Source: Nitratireductor sp. (lineage in GTDB: Bacteria > Pseudomonadota > Alphaproteobacteria > Rhizobiales > Rhizobiaceae). From it: a stretch of 64,000 bases of DNA. The translations under genes were made by a program, and so were the position numbers. Position 1 is the first letter of the stretch; the number at the start of each line of letters is the position of its first letter. The stretch spans positions 384,672-448,671 of the forward strand of contig NZ_CP051236.1 in NCBI RefSeq assembly GCF_017794765.1. The letters are read 5' to 3'. The notes below the pieces were generated by a model, which searched no databases, was not told where the DNA came from, and saw only the letters and a list, made by a program, of their open reading frames with translations. Shown here one piece after another: positions 27,787-38,088 of the stretch.

Positions 27787-30333
27787 TCAGACCTCGTCCT
27801 GCTCCGTCGGCACGAGAATCTCGCGCTTGCCCGCATGATTGGCGGGGCCGACAATGCCCTCTTCCTCCATGCGTTCGATGATCGAAGCGGCACGGTTGTA
27901 GCCGATGCCCAGGCGGCGCTGGATATAGCTGGTGGACGCCTTTCCGTCGCGCAGAACCACCGCAACCGCCTGATCGTAGGGATCGGCAGAATCGCCCAGA
28001 TTGCCGCCGCCCGATCCACCGCCACCGGCAGACCCGCCATCCTCCTCGTCATCATCCTCGGTAACAGCGTCAAGATAATCCGGCACGCCCTGCATCTTCA
28101 GGTGACTGACGATGCTCTCCACCTCGCCATCGGAAACGAACGGGCCGTGGACACGCTGTATACGCCCGCCACCGGCCATGTAGAGCATGTCACCCATGCC
28201 CAGAAGCTGCTCGGCACCCTGCTCTCCCAGGATCGTGCGGCTGTCGATCTTCGATGTCACCTGGAAGGAGATACGTGTCGGGAAGTTCGCCTTGATCGTG
28301 CCGGTGATGACGTCCACCGAAGGCCGCTGTGTGGCCATGATCACATGGATGCCGGCGGCGCGCGCCATCTGAGCCAGACGCTGCACGGCGCCTTCGATAT
28401 CCTTGCCGGCGACCATCATCAGGTCGGCCATCTCATCGATGATGACGACGATGAAGGGCATCGGCTCGAGATCCAGATCCTCGCTCTCGTAGATCGCCTC
28501 GCCCGTCTCGCGGTCGAAGCCCGTCTGCACCGTGCGCTTGATCGTCTCGCCCTTCTTCTTGGCGGCAACGACACGCTGGTTGAAGCCCTCGATGTTGCGC
28601 ACGCCGACCTTGGACATCTTGCGATAGCGGTCTTCCATCTCCCGCACGGTCCATTTGAGCGCGACGACCGCCTTCTTGGGGTCAGTCACAACCGGGGTCA
28701 GGAGATGCGGGATGCCATCGTAAATCGACAGTTCCAGCATCTTCGGATCGATCATGATCAGGCGGCACTGCTCGGGCGTCATGCGGTAGAGCAGCGACAG
28801 GATCATGGTGTTGATGGCAACCGACTTGCCGGAACCGGTGGTACCGGCCACCAGAAGGTGAGGCATCTTTGCGAGATCTGCGATCACCGCTTCACCATTG
28901 ATGGTCTTGCCCAGCGAAAGAGCAAGCTTGGCCTTGCTCGCCTCGAAATCGCGGCTGGCAAGCAGCTCGCGCAGATAAACGGTTTCACGCGTGGAATTCG
29001 GCAGTTCGATGCCGATGGCGTTGCGGCCGGGGACGACCGCGACGCGAGCCGCGATGGCGCTCATCGAGCGGGCGATGTCATCGGCAAGGCCAATGACACG
29101 CGACGACTTGATGCCGGGTGCAGGCTCCAGCTCATAGAGCGTGACCACGGGGCCCGGACGCACATGGATGATCTCGCCCTTGACGCCGAAATCCTCCAGA
29201 ACGCCTTCGAGAAGGCGGGCATTCTGCTCCAGCGCATCCCGGGAAAGCGAAGGGTCCTTTGTCGAGGTTTTTGGTTCCGCAAGCAGATGGAGTTCTGGAA
29301 GTTCAAAGGTTCCGCTGTCGAGGAAAGAGGGCTGTGCCTCGCGGCGAACACGCGCACCTTCCGCCGGTCTTGGTGCAGGATTCTCAACCCGTTGCGTCGC
29401 AGGCGCGGACACTGCCTGCCGCGATGATGCGGCAATAGGCTGCGGCACCGGGGCGTCAAATTCGGGTTCAACGCGCGCGCGCGGGGCTGCAGGCGCCTCG
29501 TTGAAGTCCGGCTCAACCCGGGCATCCATATCAAAATCGTCGAAGCCCGTCTCTTCATCCTCGTCCAGATCCATCGCCCGCATCCGATGGCTATCGCGAG
29601 GGCCGGCACGGACAAGGTTGCGTCGGAAAAATGCGCAGAAGGACAACCACCAATGGGCCATATAGCCAAGGATGACCGAACCTCCGCTTTCTTCCTCATC
29701 GTCCAGCGTATCGAAGGCGGTTTCGTCTTCCAGATCGTCGACGAACTCTTCCGCATCCGGACGCGAGACCAGACCCGCACCGAAGACAAGCAACCAGCCG
29801 GCGGGCACCGCGAGAATGGCAGCGATGACGAAACCTGCAAAGCCACGCGGATAAGCGCCCGTGAATTTCGCAGGGACGGAAAGGATCATGTCCCCCAGCA
29901 CGCCGCCAAGGCCCGTGGGCAAGGGCCAGGTTGGCGGCGGCGCGAAAGCGCCGACAATGCCGGCGGCCAGAACCGCACCAAGGAACCATGCACCGGCGCG
30001 CTTCACGGTACGATCAATCTGCCGCCCGAGCAGAAGAAGAGCGCCCCAGCACACCGCAGGCACAAGCCCGATCAGCGCCGCCAGGCCGTAAAACTGCATG
30101 GCAAGATCGGAGAAAACCGCCCCGGGATACCCCATCGCATTGGTGACAGGATTGGCAGTGGCATGGCTGAAGCTCGGATCGGCAACGTTCCATGTGGCAA
30201 GCGCCGCCACACCAAACGCCACGAAGGCAAGCAGCGCAAGGCCGCCTGCACGCGCTGCCTGACGGCGCAGGAAGGCCTGCAGACCGTAGCTGTTTTCATC
30301 CATCGCCAAGAATGCCGAAGACCCGGAACTCAT
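27787..30333 (-). CDS. ftsK: DNA translocase FtsK
   Basis: Septal DNA pump that clears the chromosome terminus during division. The 848-residue protein has four N-terminal membrane helices (about 25-200), an acidic and proline/alanine-rich linker (about 210-330), the RecA-like motor with Walker [10 protein letters not shown] near 495 and Walker [12 protein letters not shown], and a C-terminal gamma winged helix (about 785-848) after a Gly/Ser-rich spacer. The linker is short compared with E. coli FtsK, as is typical of alphaproteobacteria. Confidence 0.96.
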   Translation of the reverse strand: MSSGSSAFLAMDENSYGLQAFLRRQAARAGGLALLAFVAFGVAALATWNVADPSFSHATANPVTNAMGYPGAVFSDLAMQFYGLAALIGLVPAVCWGALLLLGRQIDRTVKRAGAWFLGAVLAAGIVGAFAPPPTWPLPTGLGGVLGDMILSVPAKFTGAYPRGFAGFVIAAILAVPAGWLLVFGAGLVSRPDAEEFVDDLEDETAFDTLDDEEESGGSVILGYMAHWWLSFCAFFRRNLVRAGPRDSHRMRAMDLDEDEETGFDDFDMDARVEPDFNEAPAAPRARVEPEFDAPVPQPIAASSRQAVSAPATQRVENPAPRPAEGARVRREAQPSFLDSGTFELPELHLLAEPKTSTKDPSLSRDALEQNARLLEGVLEDFGVKGEIIHVRPGPVVTLYELEPAPGIKSSRVIGLADDIARSMSAIAARVAVVPGRNAIGIELPNSTRETVYLRELLASRDFEASKAKLALSLGKTINGEAVIADLAKMPHLLVAGTTGSGKSVAINTMILSLLYRMTPEQCRLIMIDPKMLELSIYDGIPHLLTPVVTDPKKAVVALKWTVREMEDRYRKMSKVGVRNIEGFNQRVVAAKKKGETIKRTVQTGFDRETGEAIYESEDLDLEPMPFIVVIIDEMADLMMVAGKDIEGAVQRLAQMARAAGIHVIMATQRPSVDVITGTIKANFPTRISFQVTSKIDSRTILGEQGAEQLLGMGDMLYMAGGGRIQRVHGPFVSDGEVESIVSHLKMQGVPDYLDAVTEDDDEEDGGSAGGGGSGGGNLGDSADPYDQAVAVVLRDGKASTSYIQRRLGIGYNRAASIIERMEEEGIVGPANHAGKREILVPTEQDEV

Positions 30334-30462
30334 GCGCTCAATTCTCCGCTCGCGCGTTGCTTTCGACGCGAAACGCGCCGTGATGACTCGCCTGTGACCC
30401 TAGCGAGCGGATGGTTAAGACGGCATTAACCATGGAGGGGCGGGTTGCAATTTCTCAAATCA

Positions 30463-30490
30463 ATAAAAAAGGGCCCGGCGAACCGGGCCC
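30463..30490 (-). terminator. Intrinsic terminator of amtB
   Basis: GGGCCCGG and CCGGGCCC pair perfectly around a 4-nt loop (30471-30490). On the reverse strand a run of six U follows (30470 down to 30465). It lies about 54 bp after the amtB stop. Confidence 0.88.
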
Positions 30491-30543
30491 CTTCAGGAAG
30501 GCAACCGGCCCGAAGGCCGATTGTCAGGCAAGTGCTTGCCCGA

Positions 30544-31887
30544 TCAACGCCCATGCATGGGCATGAACTCGGGATAGGCTTCGACACCCACCTCGGCGAC
30601 GTCGAGACCACTCATCTCGTCTTCCGCGCTCACGCGCAGTCCCATGGTGGCCTTGAGGATCATCCAGACCACGAAGGAGACGACGAAGGTGAAGACACCA
30701 TAGGCAACGATGCCGACGATCTGGACACCGAAGCTGGCGTCGCTGTTGGTGAGCGGAACGGCGAGCGTTCCCCATATACCTGCAATCAGGTGAACCGGGA
30801 TGGCACCGACAACATCGTCGATCTTCAGCTTGTCGAGCAGCGGCACGGTGAGCACCACGATGACACCGCCAATGGCACCGATGATGATGGCCATGAACGG
30901 GCTCGGCGTGAGCGGTTCAGCGGTGATCGACACCAGACCGGCCAGAGCACCATTGAGCACAAAGGTGATGTCGACCTTCTTGTAGAGGATCTGCGTGAGG
31001 ATCAGCGCAGCGACGACACCTGCAGCGGCGGCCAGATTGGTGTTGGCGAAGATGCGGCTGATGTCGGATGCATCGGCATTGGAGCCCATGGCAAGCTGCG
31101 AGGCACCATTGAAGCCGAACCAGCCGAGCCAGAGAATGAAGGTGCCAAGTGTGGCAAGCGCCATGTTGGACCCTGGAATTGGCGAGACCTTGCCGTCGGA
31201 GGAAAATTTGCCATTGCGCGCGCCCAGAAGGATCGCACCGGCAAGAGCTGCCCAGCCACCCACGGAGTGAACCAGAGTGGAGCCAGCGAAATCCTGGAAG
31301 CCCATGGCATCGAGCCAGCCGGCACCCCATTTCCACGAACCTGCGATCGGATAGATGAAGCCGGTGAGCACGACGACGAAGATCAGGAACGGCCACAGCT
31401 TGATTCGCTCGGCCAGCGTGCCCGAGACGATGGAAGCAGCGGTGGCGACAAAGACCATCTGGAAAAACCAGTCGGAGGCGACGGAATAATCGCCCTCATT
31501 GGCCGTACCGGCAGCGGGCCAGCTATAGGGCGCGAAGGTGCCGATATAGCTCGACACATCCACATACATCAGGCTGTAACCCACCACCCAGTACATGATG
31601 CCGGCGATGGAATAGAGCGCGACGTTTTTCAAGAGCTGCATGGAAACATTCTTGGTGCGCACCATGCCCGCTTCGAGCATGGCAAAACCCGCCGCCATCC
31701 ACATGACGAGAAAACCGCCCATGAGAAAGAGCAGGGTGTTGAAAATAAACGCCGTCTCGGAAGCCGAGGCAAATTCCGGGGCCGCCTCAGCGGAATCCTG
31801 TGCCAGAGCCGGAAAGGACATGGCTGCCAGCGCGAGCCCGCCCAGCGCCAGCGGACCCGCGGCGCTCTTCAGTGTTCGATACATCAT
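30544..31887 (-). CDS. amtB: Ammonium transporter
   Basis: Trimeric inner-membrane ammonium channel. The 447-residue protein has a cleavable signal-like N-terminus (PLALGGLALAAMSFPALA), 11 membrane helices, the SGTLAERIKLWPF and DFAGSTLVHSVGGWAAL signatures and the pore histidine region. The ATG at 31887 is chosen because GGAGAA lies 6 nt upstream; an ATG at 31899 is in the same frame. It follows glnK by about 28 bp in one operon, so GlnK can plug the channel when nitrogen is ample. Confidence 0.96.
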   Translation of the reverse strand: MMYRTLKSAAGPLALGGLALAAMSFPALAQDSAEAAPEFASASETAFIFNTLLFLMGGFLVMWMAAGFAMLEAGMVRTKNVSMQLLKNVALYSIAGIMYWVVGYSLMYVDVSSYIGTFAPYSWPAAGTANEGDYSVASDWFFQMVFVATAASIVSGTLAERIKLWPFLIFVVVLTGFIYPIAGSWKWGAGWLDAMGFQDFAGSTLVHSVGGWAALAGAILLGARNGKFSSDGKVSPIPGSNMALATLGTFILWLGWFGFNGASQLAMGSNADASDISRIFANTNLAAAAGVVAALILTQILYKKVDITFVLNGALAGLVSITAEPLTPSPFMAIIIGAIGGVIVVLTVPLLDKLKIDDVVGAIPVHLIAGIWGTLAVPLTNSDASFGVQIVGIVAYGVFTFVVSFVVWMILKATMGLRVSAEDEMSGLDVAEVGVEAYPEFMPMHGR

Positions 31888-31915
31888 CTGATTCTCCATC
31901 GGAATATGCTGCCGC

Positions 31916-32260
<345 letters not shown>

Positions 32261-32337
32261 TCACCTTTGCTGTTGCGGGATCCCGCGGGTTGCCTGCATC
32301 GCGCGAACCGCCATGCGGACCGCGACAGCAAAGGAGA

Positions 32338-32354
32338 ATCAAATGCCGTGCCAG
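32338..32354 (-). promoter_or_regulatory. Sigma-54 promoter of glnK-amtB
   Basis: The reverse strand reads CTGGCACGGCATTTGAT, matching the -24 element TGGCACG exactly and the -12 element as TTGAT instead of TTGCT. It gives a leader of roughly 75 nt before glnK. An AT-rich stretch further upstream (around 32380-32400) could be an IHF bend site. Confidence 0.75.
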
Positions 32355-32440
32355 TTCGAATGAACAAGCTTCAAGCTATTGAAAAATATATTAAAATAAT
32401 CGGCCCGCTCGGGCAGAGGAGAATCTGGCGCCGCAAGATC

Positions 32441-32486
32441 TGCGCAATAAATAGGCAAAACTTTCATTTTGCCTATTTTGTGCGCA
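32441..32486. terminator. Long stem-loop overlapping the tesB stop
   Basis: TGCGCA (32441) pairs with TGCGCA (32486) outside a perfect 11-bp stem AATAGGCAAAA/TTTTGCCTATT with a 6-nt loop, a 3-nt internal mismatch separating the two. The tesB stop codon (32473-32475) is inside the right arm. It probably acts as a tesB 3' end hairpin; no strong U-tract follows. Confidence 0.5.
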
Positions 32487-33339
32487 ATCGCACCAGTCCT
32501 TCTTGAGCAACAGATGCGATCAGCGTGCCATCAAGCGCATAGAGACTGCCACGGGAGAAGCCACGCGCGCCCTGCGCCGATGGGCTGTCCTGCGTGTAGA
32601 GAAGCCAGTCATCAAGCTTGTGCTGTCGATGAAACCACATGGCGTGGTCGAGGCTTGCCATCTGGATATCCGGATCGAACCCGTTGCGACCATGGGCGAA
32701 GGTGGAGGTATCGAGCAGCGTCATGTCGGAAAGATAAGCAAGCACAGCGGCCTGCAGTGCCCGATCGTCCGGCACCGGACCCGTGGTGCGGATCCACACG
32801 TCCTGGCGCGGCGGCAGCTTGTCGCGGCTGGTATAGTGCTCAATGATGACCGGTCGCACCTCGATGGGACGCTCGCGCGCCCAGTAACGCCGGATGTTTT
32901 CCGGCACACGCTCGCCAAACTCGGCCAGAAACTCGCGCTGGGTGCGCAGATTTTCCGGAGGCGTGACGCCCTCAGGCATGGGAAGCTGATGATCGAGGCC
33001 GGGCTCCTCTTTCTGGAAAGAGGCGGAGAGCGAAAAGATGGCGTGGCCATGCTGAATGGCAACCACGCGGCGGGTGGTGAAGCTGCCGCCATCGCGGATG
33101 CGATCCACTTCGTAGATGATCGGCACTGCCGGATCACCAGGCCGCATGAAATAGCAATGGAGCGAGTGGACATGACGGGCGGCATCGACGGTGCGCTGGG
33201 CGGCGACGAGCGCCTGACCGATCACCTGCCCGCCGAAAACGCGTTGCCAGGCCGATTGCGGACTGCGACCACGAAACAGATTGTGTTCGAGCGTCTCAAG
33301 ATCGAGTATGGCAAGCAGGTCTTGCATGGCCGACGACAT
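32473..33339 (-). CDS. tesB: Acyl-CoA thioesterase II
   Basis: A 288-residue double-hotdog thioesterase that hydrolyses acyl-CoA to free acid. Family motifs include RVFGGQVIGQALVAA, HSLHCYFMRPGD, the catalytic-Asp region LAYLSDMTLLDTS and SLDHAMWFHR. The ATG at 33339 has GGAGGGAG upstream. It is divergent from the Ubi-type monooxygenase across 125 bp. Confidence 0.95.
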   Translation of the reverse strand: MSSAMQDLLAILDLETLEHNLFRGRSPQSAWQRVFGGQVIGQALVAAQRTVDAARHVHSLHCYFMRPGDPAVPIIYEVDRIRDGGSFTTRRVVAIQHGHAIFSLSASFQKEEPGLDHQLPMPEGVTPPENLRTQREFLAEFGERVPENIRRYWARERPIEVRPVIIEHYTSRDKLPPRQDVWIRTTGPVPDDRALQAAVLAYLSDMTLLDTSTFAHGRNGFDPDIQMASLDHAMWFHRQHKLDDWLLYTQDSPSAQGARGFSRGSLYALDGTLIASVAQEGLVRLRTK

Positions 33340-33464
33340 GAATGGGCTCCCTCCGGCGCAAAATGTATGGCTGACCGTTTCCAAGACGAAGGCGGGAACC
33401 AAGTCAAGCCCCCCCGGATTGGGTCAAAGACACGCTGGAACGCTGATTTAAATGAGGTGCCGCT

Positions 33465-34709
33465 ATGGCCAGGAATACGAAACAGACATCCAGGCGCGAA
33501 CTCGACATCCTGATCGCCGGGGCCGGCTATGTGGGGCTGGCGACCGCTGTTTCCATTGTGCGCGCCCAGCCAGGTCTCAAAGTGGCGCTGGTGGACGCCG
33601 CGCCCGAAGGGGTGTGGCAGCGGGACGGGCGCGCTTCGGCCATCGCGGCTGCGGCCTGCCGCATGCTCAAACGGCTCGATTGCTGGACAGAGATAGAGCC
33701 GGAAGCTCAGCCCATCACAGAGATGGAAATCACCGATTCGCGCACCGCCGATGTGGTGCGGCCGGTGTTTCTCACCTTTGGAGGAGAGGCCGGGGAGGGC
33801 GAGCCCTTCGCCCACATGGTGCCGAACCGCGTGATGAATGGCGCATTGCGCGCCCGCGCTGCCGAGAGCGGCATTGAGATTATTGACGGTGTCGCAGTCG
33901 ACGGCTTTGCCAATATGGGTGGCCATGTGACGGTGAGCCTTGCAGATGGCACGACCTGCCGCACCCGGCTTCTCATTGCTGCCGATGGCGTGCGCTCGCG
34001 CCTGCGCGACATGGCCGGTATCAAGACGGTGAAGTGGGATTACGGCCAGTCGGGCATCGTTTGCACCGTGGCGCATGAGCGCCCGCACCATGGTCGCGCG
34101 GAGGAGCATTTCCTGCCCGCCGGCCCGTTCGCAACGCTGCCGTTGACAGGCAACCGCTCGTCCATCGTGTGGACTGAGCGCACGGAAGATGCTGAGCGCC
34201 TCGTGAGCGAGGATGACCTCGTCTTCGAGCAGGAGCTGGAGCTGCGCTTCGGCCTAAAACTGGGCGAGATACGCGTGGAAGGCCCGCGCCGCGCGTGGCC
34301 TCTGGGGCTCACGCTGGCGCGCGAATTCGTGAAACCGCGCTTCGCACTGGCGGGCGATGCGGCGCATGGCATCCACCCCATTGCGGGGCAGGGTTTGAAT
34401 CTCGGCTTCAAGGACGCGGCAGCGCTGGCCGAGGTGATTGTGGAGGCCGAACGGCTGGGCGAGGATATCGGTGCGCTCGACGTGTTGCAGCGCTATGAGC
34501 GCTGGCGGCGGTTCGACACGGTGCAGATGGGTGTGACAACCGACATTCTGAACCGGTTGTTCTCCAACGATATCGGCCCGGTGCGGGCGCTGCGTGATTT
34601 TGGTCTTGGCCTGGTTGAACGAATGCCGGCCATGAAGCGTTACTTCATCCAGCAGGCTTCGGGACTGGCCCCCGGCACGCCGAGACTGCTGCGCGGAGAG
34701 GCGATCTAG
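33465..34709 (+). CDS. UbiH/UbiF/COQ6 family FAD monooxygenase
   Basis: A 414-residue flavoprotein with the N-terminal dinucleotide fold IAGAGYVGLATA (about 17-28), the DGVRSRLR motif and the GDAAHGIHPIAGQGLNLG FAD/NADPH signature. Such enzymes hydroxylate the aromatic ring during ubiquinone synthesis; alphaproteobacteria use one or two of the UbiH, UbiF or UbiL types, and which position this one modifies cannot be read from sequence. No other ubi gene is adjacent. Confidence 0.9.
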   Translation: MARNTKQTSRRELDILIAGAGYVGLATAVSIVRAQPGLKVALVDAAPEGVWQRDGRASAIAAAACRMLKRLDCWTEIEPEAQPITEMEITDSRTADVVRPVFLTFGGEAGEGEPFAHMVPNRVMNGALRARAAESGIEIIDGVAVDGFANMGGHVTVSLADGTTCRTRLLIAADGVRSRLRDMAGIKTVKWDYGQSGIVCTVAHERPHHGRAEEHFLPAGPFATLPLTGNRSSIVWTERTEDAERLVSEDDLVFEQELELRFGLKLGEIRVEGPRRAWPLGLTLAREFVKPRFALAGDAAHGIHPIAGQGLNLGFKDAAALAEVIVEAERLGEDIGALDVLQRYERWRRFDTVQMGVTTDILNRLFSNDIGPVRALRDFGLGLVERMPAMKRYFIQQASGLAPGTPRLLRGEAI

Positions 34710-34750
34710 CCTTTTGGCTTCAACGCACTATTTCCAATAAGGAGAAGACC

Positions 34751-35194
34751 ATGGCAATGAAACGGCATGCGGACGTCACCTGGAAGGGATCACTGGTCGA
34801 AGGCTCGGGCAGCCTCAACACACAGAGCGGTGCGCTTTCGGGCCTGCCCCTCGGTTTCAAGGCCCGTTTTGAGGACGAGAGCGGCAAGACGGGCACCAAT
34901 CCCGAAGAGTTGATCGCGGGCGCCCATGCCGGCTGTTTCGCCATGCAACTCTCCCACATGCTGGCCGAGAGCGGCACACCGGCGGAGAAGCTGGACGTGC
35001 GAGCCGACGTCTCCCTGCAGCCGGCCAAAGGCGGCGGCTTCGAGATTACCAAAAGCGCCCTAACGCTTGTGGGCAAGGTGCCGGATCTCGACGAGGCAAA
35101 ATTCGTTGAGATCGCCGAGAAGGCCAAGGCCTCCTGCCCCGTCTCCAAGGCGCTCGGCGCAATCGAGATAACGCTGGACGCCAAATACGGCTGA
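34751..35194 (+). CDS. OsmC family peroxiredoxin
   Basis: A 147-residue thiol peroxidase for organic hydroperoxides. The two redox cysteines are C62 (AHAGCFAM) and C129 (KASCPVSK), with a family-typical Arg and Glu nearby (FKARFEDE). AAGGAG precedes the ATG by 6 nt. It sits alone between the monooxygenase and the amino-acid dehydrogenase. Confidence 0.94.
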   Translation: MAMKRHADVTWKGSLVEGSGSLNTQSGALSGLPLGFKARFEDESGKTGTNPEELIAGAHAGCFAMQLSHMLAESGTPAEKLDVRADVSLQPAKGGGFEITKSALTLVGKVPDLDEAKFVEIAEKAKASCPVSKALGAIEITLDAKYG

Positions 35195-35323
35195 CGACAC
35201 TTTCGCGATGAAAAACCGTCGGCCGACGCAATGGAAGGTCGTTCGATGGCACCACTTCGCAACCAAAAATCAGGCGATGCAGCTAGAATTTCCTTACGAA
35301 ACAAGTCGTTCGGGAGGAATGGC

Positions 35324-36439
35324 ATGCTGCATACTCACACACCGCGGACGCTGAAAACCGCGGCACAGAAACCCTCACTCACCATAACCGACATCACGGC
35401 CGAGGCCGCGAAGCTGGACGCGTTCGATCATCACGAACGCGTCTGGCACGGCCGCGACGGGGAACGTGGTCTGAACGCCATCGTGGCAATCCACAACACC
35501 GCGCTTGGTCCCGGTCTCGGCGGTACGCGTGTATGGCCGCACGAGAGCTTCGAGGCGGCCCTCACCGACGTCTTACGCCTGTCGCGCGGAATGACATTCA
35601 AGTCGGCGGTGGCGGGCATGGATTTCGGTGGTGGCAAGGCACTGATCATCGCCAATTCCAAGACCGACAAGACGCCGGCCCTGCTTGAGGCCTATGCGGA
35701 GATGCTGGCAGCGCTCGACGGCCAGTATTTCACCGGAGAAGATGTCGGTTTCACCGTCGCTGATGCGGATTTTCTGCGCGAGCGTACCCCAAATGTGACC
35801 GGCACCACCGTGGGCGGCAGCGGCAACCCTTCGCCCGTGACCGCCCATGGCGTGTTTCTGGGGATCAAGGCCGCGCTGAAGCACCGTGGCGTCGCCACGC
35901 TCGACGGCGTGCACGTTGCCGTGCAGGGGCTTGGCTCGGTGGGCTGGACCCTGTGCGAAAAGCTTCACGCGGAAGGCGCGAGGCTTTCGGTGACCGACAT
36001 CGACGCAGCCCGGATGGAGCAGGCGAAAGACACATTCGGCGCAACACCGATTGCGCTGGACGACATTCTGAAAGTGAACGCCGACGTATTCGCCCCCTGC
36101 GCGCTGGGTGGCGTGCTCTCTTCCGAAACGATCCCGGCGCTCGGCGCGCAGATTGTTGCGGGTGCCGCCAATAACCCGCTGGTCCGACACGAGGATGCCC
36201 GGCTCCTGATGGAGCGCGGTGTGCTCTATGCGCCTGACTATGTGATCAATGCCGGCGGGCTTCTGAACGTTGCAGCCGAGCTCGCGCCAGGCGGCTACGA
36301 CCGTGAAGCCACGATGGCGAAAGTGGCGAAGATACCCGAGACTCTCGCAGACATTTTCACCCGCGCCGAGGCACAGAAGCGCGCCACCAACGATGTGGCC
36401 GCAGAGATCGCGTTTGAGCGGATTAACGCGGCGCGGTAG
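35324..36439 (+). CDS. Leucine/valine/phenylalanine dehydrogenase family enzyme
   Basis: A 371-residue NAD-dependent amino-acid dehydrogenase of the Glu/Leu/Phe/Val group. It has GPGLGGTRVWPH, the catalytic-lysine stretch MTFKSAVAGMDFGGGKALI, and the Rossmann QGLGSVGWTLCEKL. The short length and motifs favour leucine- or valine-type over glutamate dehydrogenase. GGGAGGA sits 5 nt before the ATG at 35324, which rules out the longer frame from 35231. It probably starts branched-chain amino-acid breakdown. Confidence 0.9.
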   Translation: MLHTHTPRTLKTAAQKPSLTITDITAEAAKLDAFDHHERVWHGRDGERGLNAIVAIHNTALGPGLGGTRVWPHESFEAALTDVLRLSRGMTFKSAVAGMDFGGGKALIIANSKTDKTPALLEAYAEMLAALDGQYFTGEDVGFTVADADFLRERTPNVTGTTVGGSGNPSPVTAHGVFLGIKAALKHRGVATLDGVHVAVQGLGSVGWTLCEKLHAEGARLSVTDIDAARMEQAKDTFGATPIALDDILKVNADVFAPCALGGVLSSETIPALGAQIVAGAANNPLVRHEDARLLMERGVLYAPDYVINAGGLLNVAAELAPGGYDREATMAKVAKIPETLADIFTRAEAQKRATNDVAAEIAFERINAAR

Positions 36440-36497
36440 CGCTGAACAACTGGCGGGTTGCGCGCGATGGGCGCAGCCCGCTCAGTTCAAACGCGGA

Positions 36498-37139
36498 TCA
36501 CTTGATCCCCGTAAAGGCCGCCTCACCCCAGACCTGGCGAACGCGTGCATCGCGACCGCAGCCCTCGCGGTAGCCCTTGTAGGCGTCTTTCTTCTTCACC
36601 AGCCCAAAGCGGGAGAGGATGCGCTCGTCGCTCTGGTAATAATTCTGGTGGTAATCCTCCGCCGGCCAGAATTTAGCAGCCCCGAGTATCGGCGTGACGA
36701 CATTGCCACCGAGCGCGGCGCTTGCTTCCTGTTTGGCTTTCTCGGCTGCAGCCTTCTGTGCATCGTCAAGCGCATAGACTGCTGTTGAATAACTCTCGCC
36801 CCGGTCGCAGAACTGGCCGCCGGCATCGGTCGGGTCGACCGAACGGAAGAAGATTTCCAGCAACCGGTCATAGCTGACCGTCGCATCGTCGAAATCGATC
36901 TTCACCACCTCCCGGTGGCCGCCCGAGGAATAGGTGCGGTAGGTCGGGTTTTCCGTGCTGCCGCCCGCATAGCCGGACACCGTGTCGAGCACGCCGGGGA
37001 CCTTGTCGAAATCGGCCTCGACGCACCAGAAACAGCCCCCTGCGAATATGGCGGTCTGCTTTTCAGCCGATGCTGGCTGTGAAAACGTCGCAATGGCGGT
37101 AAGGGAAAAGGCCGCGGCCAAAAGGGAACGTCGCAACAT
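36498..37139 (-). CDS. msrA: Periplasmic peptide-methionine (S)-S-oxide reductase
   Basis: A 213-residue MsrA with a Sec signal (LLAAAFSLTAIATFSQPASA, cleavage near 25), so it repairs oxidised methionines outside the cytoplasm. The catalytic GGCFWC puts Cys at 36 and 39, and a possible resolving Cys lies in YREGCGRD near the end. AGGAGAG precedes the ATG at 37139. No msrB follows. Confidence 0.94.
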   Translation of the reverse strand: MLRRSLLAAAFSLTAIATFSQPASAEKQTAIFAGGCFWCVEADFDKVPGVLDTVSGYAGGSTENPTYRTYSSGGHREVVKIDFDDATVSYDRLLEIFFRSVDPTDAGGQFCDRGESYSTAVYALDDAQKAAAEKAKQEASAALGGNVVTPILGAAKFWPAEDYHQNYYQSDERILSRFGLVKKKDAYKGYREGCGRDARVRQVWGEAAFTGIK

Positions 37140-37248
37140 CGATATCTCTCCTGTATTCGCCACAGAGCTACAACGTAGGCCGGCGAATTCAAATCAACCC
37201 GCTACACGCTTGCGTGAGGTGAATGAAGCTGAAGAGAGAGGGCAGCGA

Positions 37249-37283
37249 TCCTCCCTGCCGTGACAGACAGCGGGCAGGGAGGA
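37249..37283 (-). terminator. Hairpin after sdhB
   Basis: TCCTCCCTGCC (37249-37259) and GGCAGGGAGGA (37273-37283) form an 11-bp perfect stem 10 bp beyond the sdhB stop. There is no U-tract, so it may stabilise the mRNA 3' end instead. Confidence 0.55.
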
Positions 37284-37293
37284 AAGACGTATT

Positions 37294-38076
37294 CTAGACG
37301 CGGCGCTCGACCATCATCTTCTTGATGTTGGCGATCGCCTTGGCCGGGTTAAGGCCCTTGGGGCAGGCCTGGGTGCAGTTCATGATCGTGTGGCAACGAT
37401 AGAGCCGGAAGGGGTCTTCCAGATTGTCAAGACGCTCACCCGTCTTCTCGTCGCGCGAATCGATCAGCCAGCGATAGGCCTGAAGCAGCACGGCAGGGCC
37501 GAGATAACGCTCGCCATTCCACCAGTAGCTCGGGCACGAGGTCTGGCAGCAGAAGCACAGGATGCACTCGTAAAGCCCGTCGAGCTTGGTGCGGTCCTCA
37601 TGGCTCTGCTTCCACTCGGTCGCAGGCTCCGGCGTGATGGTCTGCAGCCACGGCTCGATGGAGGAAAGCTGTGCATAGGGCACGGAAAGATCCGGCACCA
37701 GATCCTTGACCACCGGCATGTGCGGCAGCGGGTAGATCTTCACCGCATCCTGAGCAACCTCATCCATGCCCTTGGTGCAGGCAAGCGTGTTGGTGCCGTC
37801 GATGTTCATCGCGCAGGAGCCGCAGATGCCCTCGCGGCAGGAGCGGCGGAAGGTCAGCGTCGGGTCGATCTTGTTCTTGATGTAGATCAGCCCATCGAGG
37901 ACCATCGGTCCGCAATCGTCCATGTCGACATAATAGGTATCGACACGCGGGTTTTCTTCATCATCCGGCGACCAGCGATAGATCTTGTATTCGCGCAGAT
38001 TGGTCGCGCCCTCGGGCTTCGGCCAGACCTTGCCCTCCTTGACGCGGGAATTCTTGGGAAGGGTGATTTCAACCAT
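37294..38076 (-). CDS. sdhB: Succinate dehydrogenase iron-sulfur subunit
   Basis: The 260-residue electron-transfer subunit of complex II. Three clusters are visible: [2Fe-2S] ligands in [15 protein letters not shown] and a later Cys, [4Fe-4S] in [16 protein letters not shown], and [3Fe-4S]/[4Fe-4S] in [17 protein letters not shown]. It is the last gene of sdhCDAB, 12 bp after sdhA. Confidence 0.98.
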   Translation of the reverse strand: MVEITLPKNSRVKEGKVWPKPEGATNLREYKIYRWSPDDEENPRVDTYYVDMDDCGPMVLDGLIYIKNKIDPTLTFRRSCREGICGSCAMNIDGTNTLACTKGMDEVAQDAVKIYPLPHMPVVKDLVPDLSVPYAQLSSIEPWLQTITPEPATEWKQSHEDRTKLDGLYECILCFCCQTSCPSYWWNGERYLGPAVLLQAYRWLIDSRDEKTGERLDNLEDPFRLYRCHTIMNCTQACPKGLNPAKAIANIKKMMVERRV

Positions 38077-38088
38077 GATTTCCTCGCC

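Noticed and set aside
27835-29427. 530-codon open frame opposite ftsK
   Set aside because: Shadow of ftsK; no supporting start or homology.
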